DNA of 64,000 nucleotides from Metaphire vulgaris (GCA_018105865.1 CM030841.1:10683182-10747181), one strand, 5' to 3'. Positions 11,103 to 24,109 are shown, counted from the stretch's first letter. Notes: generated by a model from the sequence alone, not told the origin. A program made the numbers and translations.

Positions 11103-12460
11103 GTCTCACCTTGCATCAATCGGCGCAACAAATAGCCTCAGTCAGCATTTCGAGGATTGAATAATTTTCGATTTTCTATAATAAAACGAAATATATGAAT
11201 AGGCTAAGTAAAAATAATTTTTATGCAGTTATTGTAAAAAAATCTATCTGATTTCATTCAGCTGGACGCTTGCCGGTTGAAATCAGAAATTTAATTCTAT
11301 TTTTATTTCTTGTTTCTAATCGATCCGTATATAGGTTTGCTTTCACATTTGTCTGTAAAGAGGTCTTTTTGCATAATCTATGCAGACTACGCCACGTCCC
11401 TACCTGGTTCACGGATCCTGTATTAACATCAGGCGGTCGCTACTGTCTCCATTTGTATTCGGTGAAGAATTAGAGATCGTTCTTTGGGAAGCTTCGTTTG
11501 GATTTTTGCTAATGTTTTCGATCGATCGACGTAGAACCTTTTTTTTATTTCGGTGATCCAATCGATTGCCGTTGTCTTTCTTTCTACCGGTTGCGTTCTG
11601 TGAATAAGAACACCTACTGTAAGAAATGCGTGACAGAACCGTTCTGAACACGCTAGAACACAGATTTCAGATTACTAAGACAGCGAAGATAAAATGAAGA
11701 CTCGTAGTTTTGTCAGTATTTTGTTTAGTATTTTATTTATTTTAGCATTTATTTAGTATATTTATTTTAGTATTTTTAGTATTTTGTTATTTTTGTATTT
11801 TTGCTAGTAGGGCCTATTATTTCGATACCTTCTGTTAAGATAATTCCGTGTATTAGACTCAAATATAGTTTCACTTGCTAGAGAGGGTCAGTAGGCAAGC
11901 GAACGGCAATGAGCTGGTAATTTCTGTCAATCTTCAGGTAGCACAGACTTAAAATTCGTCACATGCTAATAGGATCTTTACAGTTTAACCAACGCAAGCG
12001 ATTGAAATCAAGAAAACGACGTCTGCATCTCCGAGTACGTCAAAAATAAAGACGTTGATGATGTCGGTTGTGATGATGATGCTGTTGATGACGACGACGA
12101 CGGCTATGATGATGATGGTGGTGGTGGTCGTCGTGATGGTGACGACGACGATGACGTTTACGACGCTGGTGTCAAGTTTGATGACGACATTCTAGGAAGG
12201 CGTCGTGTGGTATAGAGACGTATAGCCATAAAAGCTTAACGGTTCGGGTGTAGGTTTCGTTTTGGTGGAAGAAAGACGCAGGAACGCGACATTAGTGACT
12301 CACCCTCCTCACTGCCCTCTCTCCCAAAACCCCGAGCTGCCATCTAATGAATCCGCGTGATTAAGCATGGACACGGGAGACAGACAGGCAAGACTACAAC
12401 CAAAGGCACTAGCGGGACTTTTGTCGTATAGTCGCGACGAAAATCGCAGAAAACGACGTC

Positions 12461-13171
<711 letters not shown>

Positions 13172-13286
13172 TGAGAGAGAGAGAGAGAGAGCGTTTTATG
13201 GCAAAAACAAACACCAGCGTTGTCGCCAACAAAGGACGCTCCTCGCACTCTATCACCGGAATCAATCGAACGTTCAACCATCGGAG

Positions 13287-13712
13287 CAGCCAAGGGGGTT
13301 CCGTCCCCATTTTGGCTGGGATCCAGGGGCGTAGCGACGCGGGAGTATGTCGGTACAGTATATAAACCGCAAAAACCAGACTACCTGAAAATTTTTAATG
13401 AGTTTGTAAGATTTTCAGTTTTTTGAGAATTCCCCCCCGCAATCACATGATACCCCTTCAAATCATGTTCCTGGCTACGCCCCTGCTGGGATCAGTCGTG
13501 GGATTTGTGCAAAACCGCAGAGAAAATTTTTCTCGGCGGGTCGGGGGGCAGGTACGATGATTGGACCGGAATCGATAGTTTGCGTACGTGGATGTGCCAA
13601 GAATTATTCCTCTACGATCTTATTTTGTTGCTCGTAAGCTTAGACTGTTTTCTTATTTTACTCGAAAACGTCGCTATGTGCCCCTATTTCGGGACCTGGC
13701 TACGCCACAGCT
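13287..13712. mobile_element. CAGTGGCGTAGC-family element, split by a MITE
   Basis: Outer copy resembling 42628-42846: both share CCCCATTTTGGCTGGGATC, then GGGATCAGTCGT, and the right end CCTGGCTACGCCAC. A 162-bp MITE (13324-13485) sits inside, exactly at CTGGGATC. The left end is degraded. Confidence 0.6.
13324..13485 (+). mobile_element. hAT-like MITE (CAGGGGCGTAGC family), nested
   Basis: The termini are CAGGGGCGTAGCG and GGCTACGCCCCTG, with a perfect 8-bp duplication CTGGGATC (13316-13323 and 13486-13493). Other copies are at 23581-23764, 33753-33953, 39887-40077 and inverted at 45476-45636 and 46071-46222. Confidence 0.92.
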
Positions 13713-14463
13713 TTTGACCGAGAATATTATTAATTCCACGTCTATGTAAAGCCGTAAAGTGAAAAATTTGGAGGTCACTTTGATAGCAGACAAATAAATA
13801 ATTTTTAATTATGCGGTTCTAAGGATCCAGTAAAAAATACTCGGATATATCAATCGATGATAATGAAATACATGGACGCTACAAATGTCAAACTGTGAGA
13901 CGGACTTTGAAGGACAGAAATCGGTTTTAAGTTACCTACAGGTAACTTGAAAATACTCAACCGAATTGGAAAATCTAGCGGTCTAATCACACAGTGGAAG
14001 AAAACTCCATTTTTGGGTCAGCCACAAAAGACCCTCTTGACAAATTTTGGTGTTTGTTTTTGGTTCATTTAATGATGAATTCGCAAATCCTGCTGAACAA
14101 GAGAGTCCTGAGTGATTTAACAGCACAAATTTCAAATGCTGATTTTGACCGATTGATGGCACTTTATAAATTAAGAGACCGTTAGTCAAAATCGAATGTC
14201 TTCTGATCTCAAAAGCTCTTACTGAAATCCCAGTTAATTGAATATAAAGAGCTGACAGGACAGTTCGTGTGTGTGTGTGTCGTGTGCGCACATTTGAAGA
14301 AGTCAGCGATTCTTGCTGACTCTTGGGGAAAGTTGTGTGCTTTTTTCCTCAAAAGGAACGAACACTGATTTTAAAATGATATTATACTGTATTCAGAACG
14401 GCAATCAAATGCAATTTCTTTAAAAGCAAATCATCTGAAACGCAACATAGACTGTTTGGTAGC

Positions 14464-14466
<3 letters not shown>

Positions 14467-14518
<52 letters not shown>

Positions 14519-14594
14519 CTAAGATACAGTAATTTCATCAATAATTGTGGGAGCAATTTTAACCTACGCATTAAGCTTCAAGATAGTTAGGTAG

Positions 14595-14647
<53 letters not shown>
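14467..14647. repeat. (GA)n and (TA)n microsatellites
   Basis: (GA)n at 14467-14515 and (TA)n at 14600-14647. Flanking 13713-14466 and 14648-15411 show no gene or repeat I recognise. Confidence 0.95.
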
Positions 14648-14651
<4 letters not shown>

Positions 14652-15411
14652 CTTAGGAAGAATTGGTCGCTAAGTACTGTTGATCTACAGGGACTTACTT
14701 AAGCTGTTGTTTGACAAGTTGTTCTTTCGAGTGTTGTTTCTGAAGTTTATCGATTCACGATTCTCTTGTGCGCCTGAAAAATCGAGCAGACAGTGAAGCT
14801 GGTAGGGTCTGAATTAGACCCTACTACTGCTGCTGGGTGGAATTTGAAACTTTAATTTTTGTGCTCCTCGATAATTTTTAGATTGTATTTCGTTTTCCCG
14901 AATACATAAACTTTTATTATCACTTAACTCAATTGTAATAATTTCAGGTGTTAATTAAGGACTCTTGTGTTTTATCTGATCGAGGGGTGAAATATAAATT
15001 TTGACGGAATAAACTCTGCTAAGTTGTTAGCATTTACCATAAACGAAAAGCTACACCGGTCAAATTTCTTCTTCTGTGTTTACTTAGACAATTATTTTCT
15101 ATTAAATCCGCAAACGCTCTTCGGCAACAGCTTGACGACACATATTTATATAGCTCACAAAATACGTAGGCCTCTGGGTCCTCTTGCTTTGCTGGATCTA
15201 GTCTTAATGACGCAAGAAATAGACCTTCATCATACACGAAGATTACGCTCTGTTATAATATTGTAGGCCAACAATAAGCGCACAACAGGCCGTCTAATGC
15301 ATATATAGGCACATTGGTATAACTATGCGCGAAATATTTGGGTAATATAGTTTGGTTTGAGCTCCAATCCGAATTTCAACTTCTATAGCGTACTTCATAC
15401 TGCACGGGAAC

Positions 15412-15590
15412 CAGGGATACTTATTTACACCTTTAACACCCCTAACAACCCAAATTTGAGACCGAACACCGCCCTCCTCCCCAATTTCAGCTATGCGATA
15501 ACCTTTTTTTGCTTGTCAGACTTTTTGGCAGGGAACTCTCAGAATTTACCGACAACCCCCCCCCCATTGATAATCCTAGAAATAACCCTG
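15412..15590 (+). mobile_element. hAT-like MITE (CAGGGATACTTATTTA termini)
   Basis: The flanks ACGGGAAC and ACGGGAGC agree at 7 of 8. The right end is TAGAAATAACCCTG. It contains ACCTTTTTTTGCTTGTCAG. The interior matches 46247-46430 (AATTTGAGACCGA, ATTTCAGCTATGCGAT, AATTTACCG) and the inverted copy at 50782-50956. Confidence 0.88.
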
Positions 15591-15879
15591 ACGGGAGCAC
15601 ACAAAATCCAAACTGCATACGAACATGTTCAATCGAGATAGTCAGATGGGACAGCCTACGGCTGAAGAGGTAAAGGCGAATCTCTGGGGACCCCTTTGCG
15701 AGAACTGATGTATTAGCGATTTCGATCTTTCCTGGCGTCGGCTGAAAAAGAGGCTCCTGGCGTCCTTTGCCTCGTCGCCTTTCCTTCCATCAAAATTTAA
15801 TCATCCGTAGTATTGTTCTCATCCGCAGTCGAGTCGACTTCATGAGCCTCTCTCTCTGAGGCAGAACAATAAAAACGTT

Positions 15880-15960
15880 TCTTTCCAGGCAGACAGAGAT
15901 TTGAACCCCGGACCTTATGACCAGCAGAGCATCGTGCTCAACTGCTCAACTGCACGGTGG
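15880..15960 (-). mobile_element. tRNA-like sequence, SINE or tRNA pseudogene
   Basis: On the minus strand, AGTTGAGCACGATGCTCTGC and then GGTCCGGGGTTCAAATCTC resemble a D-arm/anticodon region and a T-arm with box B. I cannot fold a full acceptor stem, so a functional tRNA is not claimed. A related GGGATTCAAGTCTC box B on the plus strand lies at 16778-16791. Confidence 0.4.
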
Positions 15961-17368
15961 ATAAGTTCATTGGACCCCACATTCTGGCTGGGACGTACAA
16001 AAGTTGGGGGATTTAAGGTGATATGTAGCATGATTGAAGAGAATGCTTGTGTGTGTGTGTGTGTGTGTGTGTATGAAGCACTCCTTGAAGAGCTTTTGTC
16101 GATCGTCGGAGACTTTTTAACGCGAAAATGTCTACGTCCCCTTCATTCCAGAAACCTGGCTACGCCACTGGCTAAGCCGGAGTAAAAGGTTTGGTCTGTT
16201 ATATGTTATATAATTGCGAATTAAGCAGAATAATGATGGCCAGTCGGTGATTTCAGCGGCACTTTGACGCCGCTCCACTGTACCCTATTTTACAATGTTT
16301 CATCATATTATCGTCGGAAGACATTTGGGACTGTGTTATGTTCGCAGCGTTCTTGGTCCCCGTAGGACCCAAGAGACGCCAAACGCCTCTGCCAATCGAC
16401 GCTTCGCTCCGTTCGTATTAGGTTCCTATCGTTTCTAATGTCCATTGCCAGGTCCGAGTGTTAACGTTAACAAGCGCCAGCGTTTTTCTACCGTCAGCAT
16501 GAAACATATATCAGATAGCCTAAATATCAACGTTTCTTTATATTTCTATCAATTTCTATCAGTCGATGGTTTCGGTAACTTCGTTTGTCATTTGATAAAA
16601 TGAATTTCGCGTCGGGTGTCAACCCTTATGTCGACGGCGACCGCGTATACACTCAGTTACATTGCATATAAAACGACGAAAACAAAAAAAAACGAGGAAA
16701 TCTGGAGTTGAAATTTTATCGCTCATAACACATTGGATAGAATAATTCTGGGCTTCCGGCCATGAGATTCGGGATTCAAGTCTCATTCAAGGTCATCAGA
16801 CCATCGGTTGCAGGGACGTAGCTAGGAATGGGCTGGGAGAGATCAAACCCCCCAAGCCTGAAGCTAGCCCCCCCCATGAATCCAATCACAAATGGCGTCG
16901 CGGGCTCAAAAGGAAGAAAGGAGAGTGAATCTTGGGCTTCAGCCGCCCCCCTGCAAACCTAAAATCCTGCCCCATGCCTGGCTACGTCCCTGATCGGTTG
17001 GCGAAGAGACGGCAAAGGAAAGGCTGGCACCTGCAACAGCCCTTATTCAGCCGACGTCTCAGTTATTCTAAGGACTCAGAGTCTACGCAACGACGGTATC
17101 TTTGCCTTTATTAGCAAGGCGAATGACAGCAAATAGAATAATTACGCAACCGTAGGATAAATCAGGATTTTCTGATGAATGTCGCCATCGATTGCAGCTA
17201 GCCGTAAAGCGTTGCTTAGTGTTATCTGCCTTTGAGGCTGCGTGCTAATTCTAATGAGACGCATTTTTATGGTTGCGGCAATATTTTCATTTTACCGAGC
17301 CGTGCGTCGACTGTTGACAGGTGAAACTGTCACGAACATTGGAGAGAGAAAAACAAAGCACATGACAC

Positions 17369-17560
17369 CAGTGGCGGCTCTAGGATTTGGCGAATGGGGG
17401 GGGGGCGTTGGGATGGCAACTTCTAATCATGGGGGGCCAACCATTTGTTGTTTAATGTAAGTAGCATTAAGTATAGGGTCCCAACAGGGGGCACTGGGGG
17501 CAGGCACTCAATAGGGGGGGCACGGACCCTCCTGCCCCCCTCCCGGTGGAGCCGCCACTG
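17369..17560. mobile_element. hAT-like MITE (CAGTGGCGGCTC family, copy 2)
   Basis: Perfect 8-bp duplication CATGACAC (17361-17368 and 17561-17568), with termini CAGTGGCGGCTC and GAGCCGCCACTG. The preceding 15961-17368 stretch holds a (GT)n run near 16048-16072 and half-copies of CAGTGGCGTAGC elements, and no gene. Confidence 0.93.
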
Positions 17561-17703
17561 CATGACACGGGATGTTAAGAAGCACGAGATATACACGCTA
17601 ACGCACCAATCAAACCACACGTCGAAACAGCATGCCAAAAAATAGGACATCATTTTAAATAATTATGATGAATATAATAATAATAATAATAAATTATTAA
17701 AAT

Positions 17704-17955
17704 CAGGGCTTTTTGTGACGGTACGCGCCGGTACGGCGTACCGGAACCTTTTTCAAGGTGTGAAAAAAATAATTTTATTGTGACTGCAGTTGTGATTTAG
17801 CTAAAAACTTTAAATACTTAATAAATGATATGCATCATTATGCTTCCAACATCGCTTCTATGTTAAATTCTAGCCACAGACCACATAATCGTAATGGAAA
17901 AGTTAGGCAATCCACCGTGAGTACCGGCACCTATTTTTTTTACAAAAAAGCACTG
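17704..17955. mobile_element. hAT-like MITE (CAGGGCTTTTTGTGA termini)
   Basis: Perfect 8-bp duplication ATTAAAAT (17696-17703 and 17956-17963). The ends are CAGGGCTTTTTGTGACGG and TACAAAAAAGCACTG. Internal GGTACGCGCCGGTACGGCG and GTACCGGCACC are subterminal inverted words. Confidence 0.88.
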
Positions 17956-18113
17956 ATTAAAATCAACTTCGGAAAGGACCTCTTGCCAAGTTTGGAGCCA
18001 GTTCTTGGTTCATTTAATGACTAATTCGCATATCTTGTCAATGAATTCTGAAAATAAAAAATAATAATGATGAAACAATAATAATTATAAGTTATTAACA
18101 ATAATAATTATAA

Positions 18114-18116
<3 letters not shown>

Positions 18117-18203
<87 letters not shown>

Positions 18204-18262
18204 CTAGGCCTATATAGTAACTGAGTTTAGAGTGGCTCAGTAGGACCTTTCCTGTGTGAGAA
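18117..18262 (-). mobile_element. (TTA)n tail plus LINE/SINE-like 3' end
   Basis: An 85-bp (TTA)n array (18117-18202) adjoins GTTTAGAGTGGCTCAGTAGG and CCTGTGTGAGAACCAG. The same end beside an ATT-type array recurs at 37103-37145 and 53067-53115, and more weakly at 44370-44415. On the minus strand each reads as a shared 3' end followed by a trinucleotide tail, as in retroelements. Confidence 0.65.
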
Positions 18263-18408
18263 CCAGAGAAAGAAAGAGAAGAGAGAGACAGAGACAGAGT
18301 GAGAGAGACAGACCGACAGAAACAGAGAGACAGAGACAGACAGACAGATATAGATGATCATATTTTCTATTAAGTCCTAGTAAGGTATTAAGTTCAATTG
18401 GTCTAGAA

Positions 18409-19162
18409 CAGGGTTTCCCAAACATTTTAGAACCGAGGTCCACTTCAGCAGTTTGTTTTGTAACGTGCGGCGACCCTAATCATAGCAGGTAATGTCAAAA
18501 GCATGCATTAGGCCATCTGGCGAACGTTAGTTATAAAGAATCTTCTGAGTTTTTAATAAATGGCAAAACAAAAGCTCCTATTCAATTAGAATGAAAATAT
18601 GGCAAATGTATTATGCATAATTATTTATATTTTGCCAAATAAGACAAAGGAGAGAAAGAGATATTGAAATTTCTTGAAATTATCTGTTTTAAATTTTGCC
18701 AGGAACATACCTTTGTTATGCGTCTTAAAAATCCTATAAGTACGACAAAACCGCTTAGCCTTTAGGTAAGCTTTAGAGCTCTCTATTGTTAGTGGAGTTT
18801 CATAGCAAAATGGTTGGAATACGCCTTCCTTGCGTTATTGCAAAATAAGATTAATTTTAAAAGTAATATAGACCAGTGTTTCCCAAACATTTTGGAACTG
18901 AGCGGTCAGCGGCTTTGTAACATGCAGTGACCCTGCAGACTTATTGTCAACTGAAATGGGATAAAACACTAATCATTTTAATATAGGCTGTGTATAGAAG
19001 ATTGCAGGCATATACATTTCTTAAAATCTATAAGCTTACTTGCAACTTTCAAGGCTTGTGGCATTGTGGTATTGGTTAGAAAATGACGCTTTTGAATCTA
19101 ATTTCGCTCTGCCCCGCGACCCACTAGACTGAGCCCTGCAACCCACAGTTTGGGAAACACTG
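18409..19162 (+). mobile_element. hAT-like element, 754 bp, compound
   Basis: The outer termini CAGGGTTTCCCAAACATTTT and AGTTTGGGAAACACTG have the perfect 8-bp duplication GTCTAGAA (18401-18408 and 19163-19170). A second left end, CAGTGTTTCCCAAACATTTT, starts at 18874, so the element is either a nested or an internally duplicated copy. An inverted relative lies at 60930-61246. There is no intact transposase frame. Confidence 0.88.
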
Positions 19163-19201
19163 GTCTAGAATGTTAATGGTACTTGCTTGCAGGATGATGT
19201 T

Positions 19202-19397
19202 CAGTGTTTATTCTAGCCACCTTGACATTGGGGGGAGTTTGAAATGTTTGGAGAGACAAGATTTGTCTCTCCACGCTTTTTTTTTTGGGGGGGGGGAGGA
19301 ATTTCCATCCCCCAAGCCAACATATACATTTTTTGGGAGGGGGATTTTAAAACTTGGGGGGAGAATTCCCCCCAAAACAGGCCTAGAATAAACACTG
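19202..19397. mobile_element. hAT-like MITE (CAGTGTTTATTCTAG family, copy 1)
   Basis: The termini are CAGTGTTTATTCTAGCC and GGCCTAGAATAAACACTG. GATGATGTT is repeated on both sides (19193-19201, 19398-19406). Other copies are 21281-21473 and 26794-26989. All carry ACATTGGGGGAGTTTGAAAT and CAAGCCAACATATACA. Confidence 0.9.
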
Positions 19398-19744
19398 GAT
19401 GATGTTGCTTGCGCATGTTTATTGGTGGTAATCATAATAATAACGTCAAGAAACGCTTGATGCCACAACATTCGATTTAGAATCGGCGTTGAGTCTAATT
19501 ATTACATACAATTACATCTAGAGTTACATTAATTTTGGATAGACACTATCGCAAAATATGGCGAGGTATGAATCGAGTAAATAGAGTCCCGGAATTGGTT
19601 TCGTGTTCAAGTGGTTGTCTGATTTCGGTTCAGAGTCACGGATTCCCCATCGTTACTCTGTCTACGGATCCACTCTCTCCAGAAATAGATTCCACTTGCA
19701 TTACTCGCATGCATCTTCCGCGATATACCGAGGCACTGCCGGAG

Positions 19745-19960
19745 ATGATGATGGTGTGGTGGTGCTTAAAATAATGATGGTGATAATAATGATGATGATG
19801 GTTGTGGTGGTGGTGGTGGTGGTGATGATGATGATGGTTGTGGTTGTGGTGGTGGTGGTGATGATGATGATGACGATGACGACGGCTATGGTGATGATGA
19901 TGATGATGGTGATGACGGAGATGATGGTGATGATGGCGATGTTGATAACGACGACGACGA
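19745..19960. repeat. GAT/GTG low-complexity tract
   Basis: Imperfect GATGATG and GTGGTGGTG units produce a Met/Val-rich frame that is not a gene. Sequence to 20815 contains a half-MITE at 20508-20700 with GAGCAAAAAAACGTCATC, and no exon. Confidence 0.85.
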
Positions 19961-20815
19961 CGATCGTTTCTTCAGCAACGACGAAGTAGCAGCTTCATGA
20001 GACGCTGATCAGCTTTCTTTAAAACGGCGTCTGCGTTGAATTCGGGCCCTTTCGGGGGGCAGTGGTCAGTGGGGGGGGGTCCTGGCTACAAAAAATAGGC
20101 CCTGAGCATTGTTGACCCCACGGAACCATCCGTCGCAGCTGCAGCCTTCTTCCTCAAGTCGATGAAATATTGAGCATCAAAGCCGGTACAGTCCAAGGGG
20201 CCACTTACAGAAGCCGACATGTCGTGTGCTAGCTGATGGAATTATGCTTAAGTATCTATCGCCTGAGTTCCTATATGGATTCGGATTCGTTGACGTACAC
20301 GTCCCGGTCGCTGTTTCATCGCAATATTACAGAAGACCAAGTCTGGTTTGAAAGTAAATGTCCGTTCAATGACTAATACCGCGTAAATTGCTTTTACGGC
20401 ATTATTTTCTATGATGTGAAGGAATCCCATTTGAACGAAGATATATGTCACAGGTTGATCCGGATCAGAACGAATGCGGATCGTATCCGGTGTGGACATG
20501 TGGGCATCAGTGGCGTGTAGAGAGTGGCCCGACGCGCCCGGGGCCAAGTTGTCCAAAGTACGCCCACGAGGAGCAAAAAAACGTCATCAGCCCAAAAGGT
20601 CTGACAAGCCCAAAAAAGGTCATCGGGTCAATTTTACGCCCCCTGGTCTGCGCCCGAGGCCATCGCCCCACCCACCCCATCATCTACAAGCTACTGGTGG
20701 GCATGTTGTACTCCTCCGAGTGGTGTTCATCCGTTACTGTTTGTTATTTTTTTATGTTAAAACAGACTTCTAGGCCTGTGTTTCTACGATGTTATTGGCA
20801 CAAATCTGTGTAGAC

Positions 20816-21112
20816 CAGGGCTGAAAAACTAAGTATTTAAGAAATTAAATGTAGGTTTTTAGTTTTTAAAGAATTTTAGGTTTTATAGCTTTTTAGGTTT
20901 TAGTGTTTGGCTTGCCATTATCCATAACCCCTTCTCTAAATTGTTGTCACGTATACTGTATGTTCTGCTGTCCGCAGAGAGTAACAGGCCTTTAAAGCAT
21001 TCATGGTGGGATTTTTTTTAATTTCTCGACTTAAAAACAAAAACCCTTAAAATACTAAAATTTGACTTTTTGGAGAAACCTAGCCTTTTAAAAATCGCGT
21101 TGTCCAGTCCTG
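20816..21112. mobile_element. hAT-like MITE (CAGGGCTGAAAAAC termini)
   Basis: The termini are CAGGGCTGAAAAAC and GTTGTCCAGTCCTG. The flanks GTGTAGAC and GTGTCGAT partly agree, a decayed duplication. The interior repeats TTTTTAGGTTTTA words. Confidence 0.6.
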
Positions 21113-21280
21113 GTGTCGATAGATCATAGACACGGCTACTTAGAGGCACTTTGGTAAGTCCGTCGGATGTTTAGCCTTCTATCTTTTCCCGGCGAACTCG
21201 GGAGTCGCGTCTCTTCGAACGCTGTTAGACTTAAAAAGCGAGCGCATGACTGCAAAGCAGCGCCCAAAGGTGGTGAAGAT

Positions 21281-21473
21281 CAGCGTTTATTCTAGCCACC
21301 TTGACATTGGGGGAGTTTGAAATGTTTGGAGGAGACAAGATTTGAATCTCCACGCTTTTGGGGGGATTTCCACTCCCCAAGCCAACATATACAAATTTTG
21401 GGGGGAATTTTACAACTTGGGGGGGGGGGGAATTCCCCCCCCCAAAAAAAAAACAGGCCTAGAATAAACACTG
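21281..21473. mobile_element. hAT-like MITE (CAGTGTTTATTCTAG family, copy 2)
   Basis: The ends are CAGCGTTTATTCTAGCC and GGCCTAGAATAAACACTG. The flanks GGTGAAGAT and GGTGGAGAT differ at one position. Same interior as copies 1 and 3. Confidence 0.88.
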
Positions 21474-21594
21474 GGTGGAGATTGTTAATACGAATTGGTT
21501 AGAAGGACGCGGACGCCGACTCGCATTGCAATCTCTCCTTCGGAGGTAAATGATTTGCGGATGCGCTGTCTCGTAGAATTAGGAGTCGACGACT

Positions 21595-21801
21595 TCCCTC
21601 CCTCTCTCTCTCCTCTCTTTTTTCTCACTCTCTTTCCCACTCTCTGTCTGACTGTCTCTCTCTGCTTCTTCGCTATCCAATGCCTCTCTCTCCCTCACTC
21701 TCCCTCTTTCTCTTTTTTGTCTCTCTATCTCTCTGTTTGTCTCCCTCTCTCTGTTTCTGTCTCTATTTATGTCTGTTTCTTCTCTCGCTATCGATGCTTC
21801 T

Positions 21802-21874
<73 letters not shown>
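21595..21874. repeat. (CT)n-rich tract
   Basis: Degenerate CT/CTGT sequence ends in a pure (CT)n array at 21801-21873. All overlapping Leu/Ser or Glu/Arg frames are artefacts. Confidence 0.95.
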
Positions 21875-21878
<4 letters not shown>

Positions 21879-22099
21879 ACATCTCTGTGTTTCGCTCTGT
21901 GTTCGTAATTGTATTGCCTTTCTTCGTGTGGCGAATTGCGGCGGAGAGGCGACGCAGAAACTGCGAAAACATTACTTTGATTAAGACGAAAGAAAGCAAA
22001 GGCTGGAACGAACAGAATGAACGAGATTTTGTGCAGAATTAGACGAACCGCAAGGAGTCTGGCACTGAACATAACAAGTAATCTCCGCTGAACACGAAT

Positions 22100-22166
22100 G
22101 AACCTTGGTAGGAGTTCGTGCAATCACTCTAGCCCGCTAGGCAATAGCGCTATATAAATTAGCTTA

Positions 22167-22202
<36 letters not shown>

Positions 22203-22323
22203 CTGGTATAAATACAACTTCGATGTTCTGCGTAAACCCTACGGGTGTATATATATATACACCCGTATATATATATATATATGTATATATATGTATATAT
22301 ATACAGGCTATACACACACATGC

Positions 22324-22381
<58 letters not shown>
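22100..22381 (+). repeat. LINE-like 3' end with (TAAC)n tail, then (AT)n
   Basis: AGCGCTATATAAATTAGC is followed by (TAAC)n (22166-22201); this is the classic LINE 3' end plus simple tail. Two (AT)n tracts follow at 22246-22304 and 22325-22381, with GTGTATATA flanks. Confidence 0.6.
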
Positions 22382-22383
<2 letters not shown>

Positions 22384-22619
22384 GCGTGTGTATATATGCT
22401 AAAGCTTTAATTTCTTGTAGATATCAAAAGCCGTCATCATTTTAATTCTATAGTTTCATTTAGCCAAAGTTGATCTAGAGTTACCACTTGAGTAACATTG
22501 TTCTGAGTCAATATTCTAGCTTAAAAGCGGACTAGATTAATATATTTTTGTTTTCTTGCAATAATTGTATTCAATTGACTGTTGCAAAACAGCAAACGGC
22601 CAGGTAGGCCTAATTTAAG

Positions 22620-22681
<62 letters not shown>

Positions 22682-22883
22682 CAGGGACTAATTATGGGGA
22701 ATATGGTACTGCTAGGACACTTAACAATTGAAAATGCAGCATATCAGAGAACGATAAATGTTCTGGATAACTACGGAAAAAAAGAGCAGTTTTCAGTTCT
22801 CGTTTAAATGCTTCTAGTGTCTTTGCCATGGTCGCCGATGATGGCAGACTATTCCAAAATTTGACACCGGCCACCGGAGACAT
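22620..22883 (-). pseudogene. Non-LTR retrotransposon ORF2 C-terminus remnant
   Basis: The minus-strand frame at 22692-22883 contains KFWNSLPSS and TLEAFKRELKTALF. This is the W-N-S-L-P ... F-K-x-x-L-K-T-x-L-F signature at the very end of CR1/L2/Rex-like reverse-transcriptase polyproteins. The frame ends 12 bp before an (ATT)n tail (22620-22680), as expected for a 5'-truncated LINE copy. Only about 64 codons remain and no catalytic domain is present. The element is dead. Its nearest family cannot be set from this piece. Confidence 0.7.
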
Positions 22884-22920
22884 GCGGTCACCAATGATGA
22901 CGTATTGATGCTACTACGAG

Positions 22921-23175
22921 CAGAGATGTCCATGTTGGATTGGGTTAATCCATGGGTTGGGTTGGACTGGGTTGGGTCAGACTTTACCATATTTATGGTG
23001 GATTGAATTGGGTCAGAAAATAAGTCATGGCTTAAGAAATTGCAAAGTAGGGCCTATTACGGTGGGTTGGATTGGGTTGGGTCAGGTAACCCTATATTGC
23101 CGTGTTGGGTTGGAGATTTGATGGCCTGGGTTGGGGTAGGTTTTAAAAATAGACACATGTAGGCCTACATCTCTG
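22921..23175. mobile_element. hAT-like MITE with GGGTTGG minisatellite interior
   Basis: The termini CAGAGATGTCCATG and CCTACATCTCTG match the 1796-1973 element. The flanks ACTACGAG and ACTACGAA agree at 7 of 8. The interior is full of GGGTTGG(A/G)TTGGG repeats, unrelated to the AAGTAC repeat in the other copy. Confidence 0.85.
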
Positions 23176-23580
23176 ACTACGAATGAAAAGTCGGACGCTG
23201 ATCAGTTATTTTTCAGAAGTCAGATGACAGAAGATGCGATATCGCCTGACCACGACACTTTCTGATGAAATTGTATTTCTCTTGAGCAGTTCACAGCATC
23301 TGAATCCACAGTCGCTATCGACTGAAGGCTATACGACTCCTGTTTGACCTTAATATATTACACCATTCAACGTCCCATTTAATTGGCGCTAAATCTCGTT
23401 TTAATTAACTTTTGTCTTTATTAGATTTGCTGTCAATTTATTTCTGTAACTATATATCAGGAATGCCGCACCTGGGACCGATGAACATCGCACCCCCGAG
23501 GTCAACAATATTTCCAGGGCCCCATATTGTACAGTAGTCCAGTACGCCACTGGATAGTTGCTATATCGTTACAGTGCAAA

Positions 23581-23764
23581 CCAGAGGCGTAGCGACGGGG
23601 AGCTACTGTATATCGGTGGGCCTATATATATCCCCCAAATCAGTCTACCTTAAGGTTTTTATGTGATTTATATGTGATTATATGTGATTCATATGGTTTA
23701 TGTGGTTTATAGTTAAGATTTATACCCCCCTTGCCCCCCAATCAAATTTCTGGCTCGTCCCCTA
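23581..23764 (+). mobile_element. hAT-like MITE (CAGGGGCGTAGC family, copy 2)
   Basis: The flanks AGTGCAAA and AGTGCAAC agree at 7 of 8. The interior shares TCAGTCTACCTTAA, TATGTGATTTATATGTG and GTTAAGATTTATACCC with the other copies. Confidence 0.85.
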
Positions 23765-24109
23765 AGTGCAACTGGATCTTCCCTCTTGTATCTGCTTCCA
23801 AATTAGAAACGTGCGCTGCCGTTTGAGTCGAATTCTTTGAAAAGAAACACACAATCTGAAAAAAATCCGTACGTAGGCTATTCTTGGCCTGCATGCTTGA
23901 CTTGCAGGCCCAGCAGCGTCTCTTCTTCTTCTTATTCGGAACACGAGTCGGGCAAACAGAGTTGCGAACGCGAAACGCCTGTCCACGAGGACACGCTTTG
24001 CTATTCCGTCGAAGCAGCAGCAACAGCAAAGAGGTTGGTCGTCGTCTCGCGTCGTTCCGCTGACCAGACGATGGACGGAGAGTGGCAGACGACAGACGAC
24101 CAGACGAGA

